The notes: a model not told the origin generated them from the letters alone. 64,000 bases of DNA from Azonexus sp. R2A61 (GCF_021401135.1 NZ_JACBFO010000003.1:62001-126000), one strand, 5' to 3'; shown: positions 39,768-47,711, counted from the stretch's first letter. Numbers and translations: made by a program.

Positions 39768-40157
39768 CTAGAAATAGCCACCCTCTGCCTCCTTCCACAT
39801 GTTGTAGCCCTCAAATTCGTCAGCAGTAACCGGAACGACTTTGATGAAGCGGGCCCCCCAAGATGAAAATGAACGACGACTTATTGGAGCGTGGCCCATG
39901 CCCAGTGATTCATTGGGCTTTCGGTTCATACCGGCTATGTAGAGCGATTTCTCGTCAAGCTGCGACGGATGGCTGGGGAACTGGTTGCTATAGAGGCGAA
40001 CGTGGACACCATCGGGATCGAGCTTGAGAATCTTGAGCACTGAATAGCTTCCGTTTTCTTGGCGCGTCGAGTACAGGCCCCCTTCGACAAGGGATGTCTG
40101 ACCGAGAGCACTCGATATGAGGCAGAACCAACCGAGGATGAAAGTGGGAATCTTCAT
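39768..40157 (-). CDS. Exported hypothetical protein (cassette)
   Basis: 129 aa with a signal peptide (MKIPTFILGWFCLISSALG, cleaved near 19). The mature part begins with a small-domain pattern GGLYSTRQENGSYSVLKILK and DPDGVHVRLYSNQFPS. Secreted or periplasmic; function unknown. Cores match on both sides. Confidence 0.65.
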   Translation of the reverse strand: MKIPTFILGWFCLISSALGQTSLVEGGLYSTRQENGSYSVLKILKLDPDGVHVRLYSNQFPSHPSQLDEKSLYIAGMNRKPNESLGMGHAPISRRSFSSWGARFIKVVPVTADEFEGYNMWKEAEGGYF

Positions 40158-40162
40158 GAGAG

Positions 40163-40255
40163 GGCTAACGTTTGACGTGAGGGGCGGCTGGAGCCGCAGG
40201 CGAAGGGAACCGCAAGCGTAGCTTGCGGACGTCCCTCTCGACGGAATTGTTAGAG
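40163..40255 (-). other. attC site m (93 bp)
   Basis: Cores GGCTAAC and GTTAGAG with a CGCAAGCGTAGCTTGCG inner hairpin. Confidence 0.88.
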
Positions 40256-40465
40256 CGTTGCGTCATGTTGAATGGCTGTTGGCTCGTCTTGGCTATTTTC
40301 AAGAATCGCGTACTTTCCATTTCTTTTCGCAACCAGTGATATTGGATACGAGGTAGAGCCAGCATCCAAGGAGATACGAACCTCAAGGCTTTGATCTTCA
40401 AAGGAACGAAGCTCCTCAATTAACTGCGCAATTGTTTTGCCACGACTTGTCCATTCAGGATTCAT
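40250..40465 (-). CDS. Small hypothetical protein, complete MNPEW cassette gene
   Basis: 71 aa, starts MNPEWTSRGKTIAQLIEELR and ends in IQHDATL with the stop inside attC m. A coiled or helical start followed by beta strands (LEVRISLDAGSTSYPISL). A second, truncated copy of the same gene start lies at 35743-35787. Function unknown. Confidence 0.65.
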   Translation of the reverse strand: MNPEWTSRGKTIAQLIEELRSFEDQSLEVRISLDAGSTSYPISLVAKRNGKYAILENSQDEPTAIQHDATL

Positions 40466-40474
40466 GCTGAGAAG

Positions 40475-40543
40475 CTCTAACGTTCAAGGTAACCGGCCTT
40501 GCGCGGCTTTATGCGCAAGGTCCGGTTGACCGCAGGGTTGGGC
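40475..40543 (-). other. attC site n (69 bp)
   Basis: Cores CTCTAAC and GTTGGGC; nearly identical to attC t. Confidence 0.88.
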
Positions 40544-40544
40544 G

Positions 40545-40913
40545 TCATTGCCAACACTCCAGCGAACTTAGGCCAGAGAACGACCCCTTGAATCTTGGAA
40601 GCTCCGGCACAGCCATGACCTTATTGATTAGCGCGCGGGCAGCAGATGACGTCGGGGATGCTCGCATTTCGTAAGGGCCGCCTGGAAGTGCCCAGTCGAA
40701 CACGTACAGGCCAAGAGCGGCATAGTCCTTCCAAACCTCCGGCGTTCCGGTTCTCGGTGCAGGCAGCGACTCCGAGAGTGATGAATGATCTTCGTGGTGT
40801 TCGGCGACCGATTCAGGGAAGAACCCTTCGCCTGCGGTAGCGAAGAGAGCAACGTTGCCATCAAGGTCCGTGGCAAACCAATCGAACTCAATTCCGCGTA
40901 GATCGGGGTACAT
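40545..40913 (-). CDS. Hypothetical protein (cassette)
   Basis: 122 aa, soluble: begins MYPDLRGIEFDWFATDLDGN, with LGLYVFDWALPGGPYEMRA and a C-terminal CW. The WFATDxxG opening is seen in small families of unknown function. Intact cassette with matched GTTGGGC/GCCCAAC cores. Confidence 0.6.
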   Translation of the reverse strand: MYPDLRGIEFDWFATDLDGNVALFATAGEGFFPESVAEHHEDHSSLSESLPAPRTGTPEVWKDYAALGLYVFDWALPGGPYEMRASPTSSAARALINKVMAVPELPRFKGSFSGLSSLECWQ

Positions 40914-40923
40914 GGTTTATGAC

Positions 40924-40994
40924 GCCCAACGTCTGACATAACCGGCGCTGCGCGGTTTCATCGCGCAGCGTCCGGGTTGATGGATGGGTTGGGC
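40924..40994 (-). other. attC site o (71 bp)
   Basis: Cores GCCCAAC and GTTGGGC; GGCGCTGCGCGG arms. Confidence 0.88.
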
Positions 40995-41009
40995 CGCATT
41001 TAACTCTGC

Positions 41010-41441
41010 CTACGCTTGTAGCCCAGTTGCGAGAATTCTTGTTGAGAGACGGCTGTCATTCGCAGCAATAGCATCAACCAGCGCAAAGACTCTTTGGCCA
41101 TCTTCCAACGCCGATTCGCGATTAGCAATTGCGCCGAAAGCTCCAAAGTCGGGCCAAGGAGCAGCTTCGGGTTCAAGGATGGTATAGACGAGTACGTGAG
41201 CTTCAATTCTGGCTGAAACACAAGCAACCCCTGGGACTAAGAGATCATCATCGTCGAAGCGCGCTATAGCCAAGCTGAATCGCCCCTGATGCCCCTCAGA
41301 CCATTGATACCAAAATGCCGCCAGTGACTGGCCTTCAGACATGAGCCAGCCGTGCCCCCAATAAATGGGTCGGCTGCAGCAGGAACACAGAGTCGAGAAC
41401 TCTTCGCCTTCCGGTTCGATGGAAATCGGAACGTCTTTCAT
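41010..41441 (-). CDS. Hypothetical protein with CxC-C motif (cassette)
   Basis: 143 aa from MKDVPISIEPEGEEFSTLCS. A short cysteine motif (CSCCSRPIYWGHGW) near residue 20 suggests metal binding. Remaining sequence is beta-rich then helical (LVYTILEPEAAPWPDF). Start taken at the ATG nearest attC p. Function unknown. Confidence 0.58.
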   Translation of the reverse strand: MKDVPISIEPEGEEFSTLCSCCSRPIYWGHGWLMSEGQSLAAFWYQWSEGHQGRFSLAIARFDDDDLLVPGVACVSARIEAHVLVYTILEPEAAPWPDFGAFGAIANRESALEDGQRVFALVDAIAANDSRLSTRILATGLQA

Positions 41442-41444
41442 GCG

Positions 41445-41516
41445 GCCCAACGTTGAAAATCACCGGACGGAGGCAAGCGCAGCTTGCTGGAGGTCCGGTG
41501 GATTGTGATGTTGGGC
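41445..41516 (-). other. attC site p (72 bp)
   Basis: Cores GCCCAAC and GTTGGGC; TCACCGGAC/GTCCGGTGGA inner arms shared with attC a, q and r. Confidence 0.88.
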
Positions 41517-41517
41517 G

Positions 41518-41865
41518 TCATTGCAGGGAAAACCTTTCAATGAGGTTTTGGCATGCCTGACTGGCAAACTCCTTCGCCCAGGTTTCGGTTTTCTCAAATT
41601 CAGGCTGTACCCGCTGGAGCGCCTCGCTGGACCAGCGATGCTGGATTTGCCGTGGAGGAAGATGATCAGTTTCGGATTCGATAGCCACGAACGCCAGGAG
41701 GTCAGAGTCAGTTTCCGACACACCGATGCTGGAGCGAAGAGAGCAGACTTGGATTGCACCTTCAAAGAATGACAATTCACCATTGAGCATTTGCCGACAG
41801 AGCGACACGAGCTGGTCACGCGCCAGGGCTTGAGATTCATTGATCGGTGGAGAGTCCTTGATCAT
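41518..41865 (-). CDS. Hypothetical protein (cassette)
   Basis: 115 aa, helical and acidic, starting MIKDSPPINESQALARDQLV and ending LIERFSLQ. ARDQLVSLCRQMLNGELSFFEG resembles small proteins of about this size with a helical bundle; unassigned. Start chosen after attC q. Matched cores. Confidence 0.58.
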   Translation of the reverse strand: MIKDSPPINESQALARDQLVSLCRQMLNGELSFFEGAIQVCSLRSSIGVSETDSDLLAFVAIESETDHLPPRQIQHRWSSEALQRVQPEFEKTETWAKEFASQACQNLIERFSLQ

Positions 41866-41868
41866 GAC

Positions 41869-41940
41869 GCCCAACGATGAAGCTCACCGGACGGCGGGCA
41901 GCGAAGCTGGCCGACAGTCCGGTGGAGCGGATTGTTGGGC
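41869..41940 (-). other. attC site q (72 bp)
   Basis: Cores GCCCAAC and GTTGGGC; same family as attC p and r. Confidence 0.88.
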
Positions 41941-41953
41941 GTTAAAGCCGCTG

Positions 41954-42298
41954 CTATTGGCACAAATACCCTCTTTTCCGCGAGTGAAATGGGGGCTGAA
42001 CATGAAGCCAGCGGCTTACCTCGGGCGACGAAAGAGCAAAAGGGCTGCGCTTTATTGGGCGCTGGGTCAGCAACTTGGGAACCGGCCCAAAAGTGCGCTC
42101 GCAAAAAGCTGCTGCCCGCAATGAAACCTGGTTCCAAAAGAAGTAGCTGCCGCTACCAGATAACTTTGCTGCTTTAGCTTTGTGAGCCGCCTTGCTGACA
42201 GCGAATTTCGCCCAGTACTCGTGCTGCGACCAAAAATAGCGATGCCACCAGTTTTTTTGGCTTCCTCGCCTATTGTGTTTAATGACCTCGAATCTCAT
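41954..42298 (-). CDS. Doubtful ORF in a cassette without a clear gene
   Basis: 114 aa from MRFEVIKHNRRGSQKNWWHR; rich in Lys, Trp and Arg at the start and then Ala/Lys-rich (AVSKAAHKAKAAKLSGSG). The composition is less convincing than other cassette ORFs. The cassette may encode a short protein, an RNA, or nothing. Confidence 0.3.
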   Translation of the reverse strand: MRFEVIKHNRRGSQKNWWHRYFWSQHEYWAKFAVSKAAHKAKAAKLSGSGSYFFWNQVSLRAAAFCERTFGPVPKLLTQRPIKRSPFALSSPEVSRWLHVQPPFHSRKRGYLCQ

Positions 42299-42301
42299 GA
42301 C

Positions 42302-42373
42302 GCCCAACGTTGAAAATCACCGGATGGCAAAAAGCGCAGTTTTTTGACAGTCCGGTGGATTGTAGTGTTGGGT
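42302..42373 (-). other. attC site r (72 bp)
   Basis: Cores GCCCAAC and GTTGGGT. Inner part is more A/T-rich (AAAAAGC...TTTTTTG hairpin). Confidence 0.85.
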
Positions 42374-42380
42374 GTGTATG

Positions 42381-42714
42381 TCATGGAGACAGCCAATGGG
42401 CAGTGTGAATGACTTGGTTTTTGTCGTTGAACTCTACCGACCATGCCTTTGAGCACTGGATGCTCCCACCACACTCTGAATGCACATGGTGTATTACAGG
42501 CTTGGGACGGCATGGCATAGCGTAGAAATGGTTGTGCAGGATATTCGGTGACGCTTGGCTTGCCGAAACGCTTCACGACAAGAGAGTACGGGTCCCCATT
42601 GGTGGTAGCCTCGAAGGCTTGCTCGTACCGAGACACGATGTATGAACAAGCGGCCACTCCCACAACAGATAGTGCCAAGAGCGATAACGAAACAAATTTC
42701 GCGGGGATTTTCAT
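42381..42714 (-). pseudogene. Frameshifted lipoprotein gene (cassette)
   Basis: From MKIPAKFVSLSLLALSVVGVAAC (lipobox VAAC, read in two parts) the protein runs to PVLKG; there the annotated frame drifts and reads on through attC r. In the other frame the sequence reads WSVEFNDKNQVIHTAHWLSP and stops at 42381-42383, before attC r. Length 334 bases is 333+1, so one inserted base near the CAAAGGCATGG stretch explains it. Either a real pseudogene or a sequencing error. Confidence 0.7.
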
Positions 42715-42717
42715 GAC

Positions 42718-42813
42718 GCCCAACGTGCTAGCTCAGGGGCGACCGGAGGCCGAAGGCCGGAGGGAACCGAGAAGCGCAGCTTCTCGGGCGTCCCCTGGAG
42801 CGGCGGGTTAGGC
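42718..42813 (-). other. attC site s (96 bp)
   Basis: Cores GCCCAAC and GTTAGGC; near copy of attC l. Confidence 0.88.
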
Positions 42814-42877
42814 CGCGGCTCTCGTGCAAGAAATGCCTGGCTGTGTGACGGGGAGAAATGCCAGTACACGATGGGCC

Positions 42878-43186
42878 TCATTTCTCGTATGCCTCGAAGA
42901 ACAGGCCGTAGAACTGCTCCAGTGCCTGACCAATAGACGCTGCCGCTTCTGGCGTGGGCGAAACGATATCTGCGAGGGAGAGCATGGGTTCCTGCCCCGA
43001 CATTGTGGGACTGTGAATGACTTGCTGTACGGCGATTTGCCCAGAGAAACCGGCATTCGGAACAACGGCGCTGCTGAGCGAGACAAGCTCTCCTGTACGC
43101 GGGAGTGATGGAAAGTCCATTGGCCCGGACACTCGGCCGATCGCCGTGCTAGGTGTAAGTAGCGAAATGTCGATGAAGACGCGCAT
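42878..43186 (-). CDS. Hypothetical protein (cassette)
   Basis: 102 aa from MRVFIDISLLTPSTAIGRVS; soluble, beta then helical (LSLADIVSPTPEAAASIGQALE). The open frame extends 15 codons upstream into attC t, but this is the first ATG in good context. Function unknown. Confidence 0.55.
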   Translation of the reverse strand: MRVFIDISLLTPSTAIGRVSGPMDFPSLPRTGELVSLSSAVVPNAGFSGQIAVQQVIHSPTMSGQEPMLSLADIVSPTPEAAASIGQALEQFYGLFFEAYEK

Positions 43187-43218
43187 CTCAGTGGTTAGTG
43201 GAAAGTGCTTCCGCCGAG

Positions 43219-43288
43219 GCCTAACGTTCAAGGTAACCGGCCTTGCGCGGCTTTCTGCGCAAGGTCCGGGTTGACCGCAGGGTTAGCC
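43219..43288 (-). other. attC site t (70 bp)
   Basis: Cores GCCTAAC and GTTAGCC; near copy of attC n. Confidence 0.88.
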
Positions 43289-43722
43289 CGCACTGGCGCA
43301 ACCCGCTTTGACAGAAACGCTGACGAAGACGGGCAAAGACCCGAGAACTGCGACGTGGCCCGAATGACCGATGGCGCCGAACTGCGAGAAGCGGGCGAGT
43401 AACCAAGCCGCAGAAAAAACCCTTCGGCGGTGGTTGTGAGAAGAAACACCGCTTCAACATTTTGCGCGGCCGCAAACGACTCAGCGTACCCAACCAACTC
43501 ATGAGCAAGACCGCGACCCCGAAACGCAGGGACGACAGCGAGGGAACGCAGCAAGGCAAAGGGCGGATAGAGTTCGATCCCCACCACAGCGACTAAACCA
43601 CCACCGACGCGAACGCCAAAGAAATGAAGCAACGGCGATGGCGAAATATCGGCGACAGGCAAAGCGCACTCGGCGAGAAAAGGAACCACTTCTTCAATTG
43701 ACGATAACGGCTCGATGCTCAT
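43228..43722 (-). CDS. GNAT acetyltransferase, ArsN2-like, reading into attC (cassette)
   Basis: 164 aa. Acetyl-CoA motif in RSLAVVPAFRGRGLAHELVGYAE (R-G-x-G-x-A), followed by NVEAVFLLTTTAEGFFLRLGY and IRATSQFSGLCPSSSAFLSKRV, which resembles ArsN-type arsenic-resistance acetyltransferases. The frame has no stop before attC t and reads about 25 codons across it to 43228. The native end is probably near SKRV. Substrate is a guess. Confidence 0.75.
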   Translation of the reverse strand: MSIEPLSSIEEVVPFLAECALPVADISPSPLLHFFGVRVGGGLVAVVGIELYPPFALLRSLAVVPAFRGRGLAHELVGYAESFAAAQNVEAVFLLTTTAEGFFLRLGYSPASRSSAPSVIRATSQFSGLCPSSSAFLSKRVAPVRANPAVNPDLAQKAAQGRLP

Positions 43723-43730
43723 GGTGTGCG

Positions 43731-43811
43731 GGCTAACGTTGTAGGTAAGGGGCGGCCCGCTTGCGGGACGTCCCAGCGGCCGAAGGCCGCGCCTTGACCG
43801 AAATGTTAGGG
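43731..43811 (-). other. attC site u (81 bp)
   Basis: Cores GGCTAAC and GTTAGGG; near copy of attC e. Confidence 0.88.
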
Positions 43812-43812
43812 G

Positions 43813-44184
43813 TCATAGTGCAAGACGACGCCAAATAGCTGGGCCTGCAATAAAGGCGACAGCACCAATTAATAAATTTGCATAGACAGCGTACATAACG
43901 GAGGGCGATGCCTCTGGAACTTGAAGTAGTTTGGCGACAAGCGCAGGGATAGCCATAGCACCGAAAAAAACAACCAGCCAAATAAGCACAAGTACGACAA
44001 AGCCAAGTTTCCCGAGTAGCGAGTAACTACCTGGGGGAGCAGCGGCTAGCAGAACCCACTTATTGGTACTTTTTAAGATTGCCCCTCCGAGCTTGTAACG
44101 ATGAGCCGCTAACCCGACCCCGAAAGGAATCCACAGGACAACGCCAGCTAGCAAGCCAGAAACAACGACGAGAGCTTCGCGCAT
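43813..44184 (-). CDS. Membrane protein (cassette)
   Basis: 123 aa, four transmembrane helices: ALVVVSGLLAGVVLWIPFGV, YSLLGKLGFVVLVLIWLVVF, FGAMAIPALVAKLL, ANLLIGAVAFIAGPAIW. The second cassette from attI. Function unknown. Confidence 0.65.
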   Translation of the reverse strand: MREALVVVSGLLAGVVLWIPFGVGLAAHRYKLGGAILKSTNKWVLLAAAPPGSYSLLGKLGFVVLVLIWLVVFFGAMAIPALVAKLLQVPEASPSVMYAVYANLLIGAVAFIAGPAIWRRLAL

Positions 44185-44195
44185 AGAGGGCTGAC

Positions 44196-44282
44196 ACCTA
44201 ACGTGTAGCTGACCGGCGCTGCGCGGCTTTATCGCGCAGCGTCCAGCGACCGAGGGGAGCGTGGTCGAGCGAAGGGTTATGC
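44196..44282 (-). other. attC site v (87 bp), first cassette
   Basis: Cores ACCTAAC and GTTATGC; GTTATGC matches the GCATAAC core at attI, so the first cassette is complete. Confidence 0.88.
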
Positions 44283-44295
44283 ATCGGGCGGCACA

Positions 44296-44637
44296 TTACT
44301 GTGATTGTTTTGGCGGGTAAACCGTCCACGTTGAAAGGAGGTCTGGATCAACAACCACCTCGCCTGAGTCTTTGAGTCTGTAGTTGCCCGGAGTCGCTGG
44401 CTCTAGGCGGGAAAGGTCGGGCGGCACCCAGCGCTCTTTGTCTGAGCCGCTCAAACGAAGGATGATCCCTTCCTCTCGGCTGGCACGAATGATCTCGCCG
44501 TGAAACTGTTCGAGGCCTGTGACTTCTTCGCTGTGGTTTCGATGCGTGACACCCACAAGAAGGTGCTTGCCAATAACGGCTTTCGCCTCTTCTTCGTCGA
44601 AGTACGGTTCCCAATGCTCGGAAGTGTATTCAGTCAT
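44296..44637 (-). CDS. Hypothetical protein, first cassette
   Basis: 113 aa: starts MTEYTSEHWEPYFDEEEAKA, with beta strands KHLLVGVTHRNHSEEVTGLE, FHGEIIRASREEGIILRLSG. Small soluble beta-barrel-like protein, no motif assigned. As the cassette nearest attI it is the most recent acquisition and best placed for expression from a cassette promoter. Function unknown. Confidence 0.62.
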   Translation of the reverse strand: MTEYTSEHWEPYFDEEEAKAVIGKHLLVGVTHRNHSEEVTGLEQFHGEIIRASREEGIILRLSGSDKERWVPPDLSRLEPATPGNYRLKDSGEVVVDPDLLSTWTVYPPKQSQ

Positions 44638-44665
44638 GATGCATAACGTTAAATGTGGAACCTAA

Positions 44666-44694
44666 TTGACGGGAAGCTATCCGCCATATACGCT
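44666..44694 (+). promoter_or_regulatory. Possible intI promoter
   Basis: TTGACG at 44666-44671 and TACGCT at 44689-44694 spaced by 17 bases; the -10 is weak. The LexA box begins just downstream, in a position to block it. Confidence 0.4.
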
Positions 44695-44708
44695 GGATAA
44701 AAAAACAG
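44693..44708 (+). promoter_or_regulatory. LexA (SOS) box upstream of intI
   Basis: CTGGATAAAAAAACAG fits the CTG-N10-CAG LexA consensus. It lies 44 bases before the intI start. SOS control of integron integrases by LexA is established in other integrons; here it is predicted from the site only. Confidence 0.75.
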
Positions 44709-44751
44709 TATCATGTTGTTTCAGTGACTTGGCTGATTTTAGGGGGGCGCG

Positions 44752-45756
44752 ATGAACATCTTGAATCCTTCGTTGCAGAAGCCTCTTGGCACTACGGCCC
44801 CCAGATTGCTTGACCGAGTGCGCGAGAAAATTCGCTTGAAGCACTACAGCTTGCGTACCGAAGAGGCTTATACCGATTGGATTAGACGATTTATCCTGCA
44901 TCATGGCAAGCGTCATCCTGATGGGATGGGTGCTGTCGAGGTGGCGGCATTTCTGACGCATCTTGCCGTGGCGGGAAAGGTGGCGGCGTCGACGCAGAAT
45001 CAGGCCAAAAGCGCCTTGCTGTTCCTGTATCGCGAAGTTCTTGAAATGGACCTTCCGTGGCTGGATAACGTCGAGCGTGCCAAGGCGCCGAAACGTTTGC
45101 CCGTGGTCCTGACCAGGGATGAGGTGCATGCCGTCCTGAATCGATTGGTCGGAACCCATCGTTTGATCGGTGGCTTGTTGTATGGCACGGGCATGCGCAT
45201 CATGGAGTGCTTGCGTCTCCGGGTGAAGGACATCGAGTTTTCGCGGCGGGAAATCCTCATCCGCGATGGCAAGGGCTTCAAGGATCGGGTCACCATGCTG
45301 CCCGCCTCCGCCATTGAACCGCTACAGGCGCATTTGCTGCGGGTTCGCGAACTGCATGAGCGTGATCTGGCGGATGCTGTGGCGCCGGTTTTCTTGCCTT
45401 ATGCCCTGTCGCGGAAGTATCCGGGGGCAGGGCGTGAATGGGGGTGGCAGTACGTGTTTCCGGCCGCCGGGTTGTCGGAAGATCCGCGCAGTGGCGAGGT
45501 TCGGCGCCATCATCTCCTTGACCAGGCATTCCAGCGTGCGATGAAGCAGGCTGTCCGGGAGGCTGCTCTTGTCAAGCCGGCGACGCCGCATACCTTGCGC
45601 CATTCCTTTGCCACCCACCTGCTGGAATCGGGCTACGACATCCGTACCGTCCAGGAACTGCTGGGCCACTCGGATGTGTCGACGACGATGATCTACACGC
45701 ATGTACTCAACCGGGGCGGGCGGGGTGTGGTGTCGCCGCTGGATGCGGTGCGCTGA
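44752..45756 (+). CDS. intI: Integron integrase IntI
   Basis: 334-aa tyrosine recombinase that joins attC cassettes at attI. The N-terminal SAM-like domain ([20 protein letters not shown]) is followed by the catalytic domain: Arg in [13 protein letters not shown], Lys in DGKGFKDR, His-Arg in [11 protein letters not shown], His in LGHSDVSTT and the nucleophile Tyr in MIYTHV. The IntI-specific insert [18 protein letters not shown] lies between, which sets it apart from XerC/D. GGGGGGCG precedes the ATG. Divergent from the cassette array, the standard arrangement. Confidence 0.96.
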   Translation: MNILNPSLQKPLGTTAPRLLDRVREKIRLKHYSLRTEEAYTDWIRRFILHHGKRHPDGMGAVEVAAFLTHLAVAGKVAASTQNQAKSALLFLYREVLEMDLPWLDNVERAKAPKRLPVVLTRDEVHAVLNRLVGTHRLIGGLLYGTGMRIMECLRLRVKDIEFSRREILIRDGKGFKDRVTMLPASAIEPLQAHLLRVRELHERDLADAVAPVFLPYALSRKYPGAGREWGWQYVFPAAGLSEDPRSGEVRRHHLLDQAFQRAMKQAVREAALVKPATPHTLRHSFATHLLESGYDIRTVQELLGHSDVSTTMIYTHVLNRGGRGVVSPLDAVR

Positions 45757-45805
45757 GTGGATTTATTTGTTTGCTGCGCATACCATGCGCAGAGGAGATT
45801 GCCGG

Positions 45806-46057
45806 ATGAAATCGCTGCCCCAAACCTCGCCGGCCAAGCGCCCGGTCAATTTGTTGCTCAATGAGGGCAACGTCGAGCGGGCGCGGCAGTACACCGCCAA
45901 TCTGTCGGCCACGGTCGATGCCTTGCTGGCCGAGTTCGTCGAGCGCGAGCGCCTGCGCCGCGATGAGCAGCGCCAGCATTATGCGGCGGTGGCCGAGGCG
46001 TGGAACCGCCTGGAGGCGCTGAACGGTTCGTTTGCCGACGAGCATTCGACGCTATGA
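45806..46057 (+). CDS. ccdA: CcdA-family antitoxin
   Basis: 83 aa. N-terminal ribbon-helix-helix style start (KRPVNLLLNEGNVERARQYT) that binds the operator, and a C-terminal toxin-neutralising tail (FVERERLRRDEQRQHYAAVAEAWN). AGGAG ribosome site; it overlaps ccdB by four bases. It neutralises the gyrase poison CcdB and represses the pair. The GC-rich composition resembles the host more than the cassettes, and no attC is attached. Confidence 0.9.
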   Translation: MKSLPQTSPAKRPVNLLLNEGNVERARQYTANLSATVDALLAEFVERERLRRDEQRQHYAAVAEAWNRLEALNGSFADEHSTL

Positions 46058-46383
46058 GCCAGTTCGATGTGCATCGTAACGCCGGGCGGCACGCGGCGCT
46101 GATTCCCTTTGTCGTGGTCGTGCAGTCGGCGGTCTTCGACGAGCGTCGACGCCGGGTCGTGGTGCCGCTGGTGGCCAGCGATGTGGCGCAGCAGCAGGTG
46201 AGTTTGCCGGCGTCGCGGGTGACGCCGGCGTTTTTCGTCGAGGGGCGCAAGGTGATCCTGAATCCGCTGGAGATGGTTTCCGTGCCGCTCGATGCGCTGG
46301 GGCCTTGTGTCGCTTCGCTGGCGAGCGAGGGCGAGGCCATCGTTGCCGCGCTGGATGAAGTGTTTTCGCGCGCCTGGGGTTGA
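46054..46383 (+). CDS. ccdB: CcdB-family gyrase-inhibiting toxin
   Basis: 109 aa: MSQFDVHRNAGRHAALIPFV, VVVPLVASDVAQQQVSLP, and an end GEAIVAALDEVFSRAWG. Known CcdB poisons DNA gyrase through its C-terminal Trp-Gly-Ile-like end; here the end is Ala-Trp-Gly, missing the last residue. Translationally coupled to ccdA and four bases before rarA, so the toxin may be cotranscribed with a replication-repair gene. Confidence 0.88.
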   Translation: MSQFDVHRNAGRHAALIPFVVVVQSAVFDERRRRVVVPLVASDVAQQQVSLPASRVTPAFFVEGRKVILNPLEMVSVPLDALGPCVASLASEGEAIVAALDEVFSRAWG

Positions 46384-46387
46384 GTTC

Positions 46388-47701
46388 ATGAGCGATTTGT
46401 TTTCCACCAACGAAGTTGACCGTTCCGCGCCGCTGGCTGAACAGTTGCGCCCGCAGACGCCGGACGAGGTGATCGGCCAGCAGCATCTGCTCGGGCCGGG
46501 CAAGCCACTGCGCCTGGCATTCGCGTCGGGCCAGCCGCATTCGATGATCCTGTGGGGGCCGCCGGGCGTTGGCAAGACCACGCTGGCGCGGATGATGGCG
46601 ACGCAGTTCCAGTGCGAGTTCATCGCGCTGTCGGCGGTGTTTTCCGGGATCAAGGAGGTGCGCGAGGCGGTGGCCCAGGCCGAGCTGTGGAAGGCGCAGG
46701 GCAAGCGGACCATCCTCTTCGTCGATGAAATCCACCGCTTCAACAAGTCGCAGCAGGACGGCTTTTTGCCCTTTGTCGAAAGCGGGCTGTTCACCTTCAT
46801 CGGCGCGACGACCGAAAACCCGTCGTTCGAGGTCAATTCGGCGCTGTTGTCGCGGGCGTCGGTCTATGTGCTGAAGTCGCTCGACGAAGCCGAGATGGGG
46901 CAATTGTTCGACCGCGCCCAGGCGCGGGCGCTGGCCGACCTGGCTTTTGACGACGACGCGAAGACGCGCCTGACCGGGCTGGCCGACGGCGACGCCCGGC
47001 GCCTGCTCAACCTGCTCGAACAGGTGCGCACGGCGGCGCGGGCGGCCGGGGTTGCTGCGGTCGACGGTGCTTTCATCGAAGAAACCATGGCGCAGAACCT
47101 GCGTCGTTTCGACAAGGGCGGCGATGCCTTCTACGACCAGATTTCGGCACTGCACAAGTCGGTGCGCGGTTCCAGCCCGGACGGCGCGCTTTACTGGTTC
47201 GGGCGGATGATCGACGGCGGCGCCGATCCGCGTTACCTGGCCCGGCGCATCGTGCGCATGGCCTGGGAGGACATCGGCCTGGCCGATCCGCGGGCGATGC
47301 AGATCGCCAACGACGCCGCCGCCACCTACGAGCGCCTCGGTTCGCCCGAGGGCGAGCTGGCGCTGGCCCAGGCGGTCATCTACCTGGCCGTCGCGGCCAA
47401 GTCGAACGCCGGCTACATGGCCTGGAACCAGGCCCGCGCCTTCGTCGCCAAGGAGGCTTCGAAACCGGTGCCGGTGCATCTGCGCAACGCGCCGACCAAG
47501 TTGATGAAGGAACTCGGCTACGGCAAGGAATACCGCTACGCGCACGACGAGCCGGAGGCCTACGCCGCCGGCGAGAGCTACCTGCCGGACGGCATGGCCG
47601 AGCCGCGCTGGTACCAGCCGACGCCGCGCGGGCTGGAAGGCAAGATCGGCGAGAAGCTGGCCCACCTGCGCGAACTCGATCGCAAGGCGGGCAAGAAGTA
47701 G
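46388..47701 (+). CDS. rarA: Replication-associated recombination protein A
   Basis: 437-aa AAA+ ATPase (MgsA/WRNIP1 family). Walker A WGPPGVGKTTLARM (about 56-69), Walker B LFVDEIHRFNKSQQD (about 112-126), sensor 1 GATTENPSFEVN, C-terminal tetramerisation domain ending in the conserved YRYAHDEPEAY. It acts at stalled forks. The start at 46388 follows the ccdB stop; an earlier in-frame ATG would lie inside ccdB. Usually this gene follows lolA, which is 32 kb away here. Confidence 0.94.
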   Translation: MSDLFSTNEVDRSAPLAEQLRPQTPDEVIGQQHLLGPGKPLRLAFASGQPHSMILWGPPGVGKTTLARMMATQFQCEFIALSAVFSGIKEVREAVAQAELWKAQGKRTILFVDEIHRFNKSQQDGFLPFVESGLFTFIGATTENPSFEVNSALLSRASVYVLKSLDEAEMGQLFDRAQARALADLAFDDDAKTRLTGLADGDARRLLNLLEQVRTAARAAGVAAVDGAFIEETMAQNLRRFDKGGDAFYDQISALHKSVRGSSPDGALYWFGRMIDGGADPRYLARRIVRMAWEDIGLADPRAMQIANDAAATYERLGSPEGELALAQAVIYLAVAAKSNAGYMAWNQARAFVAKEASKPVPVHLRNAPTKLMKELGYGKEYRYAHDEPEAYAAGESYLPDGMAEPRWYQPTPRGLEGKIGEKLAHLRELDRKAGKK

Positions 47702-47711
47702 TTTTTGCCGC

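Larger units (their letters stand above)
44641..44710 (-). other. attI primary recombination site region
   Basis: The core GCATAAC (44641-44647) complements the GTTATGC end of attC v, placing the cassette junction here, directly between the first cassette and intI. The exact extent of attI, which includes weak integrase-binding repeats, cannot be set by eye. Confidence 0.75.

Noticed and set aside
41954-42298. Strong gene call for the ORF in the cassette before attC q
   Set aside because: Composition is odd and no family pattern is visible; kept only as a doubtful ORF.
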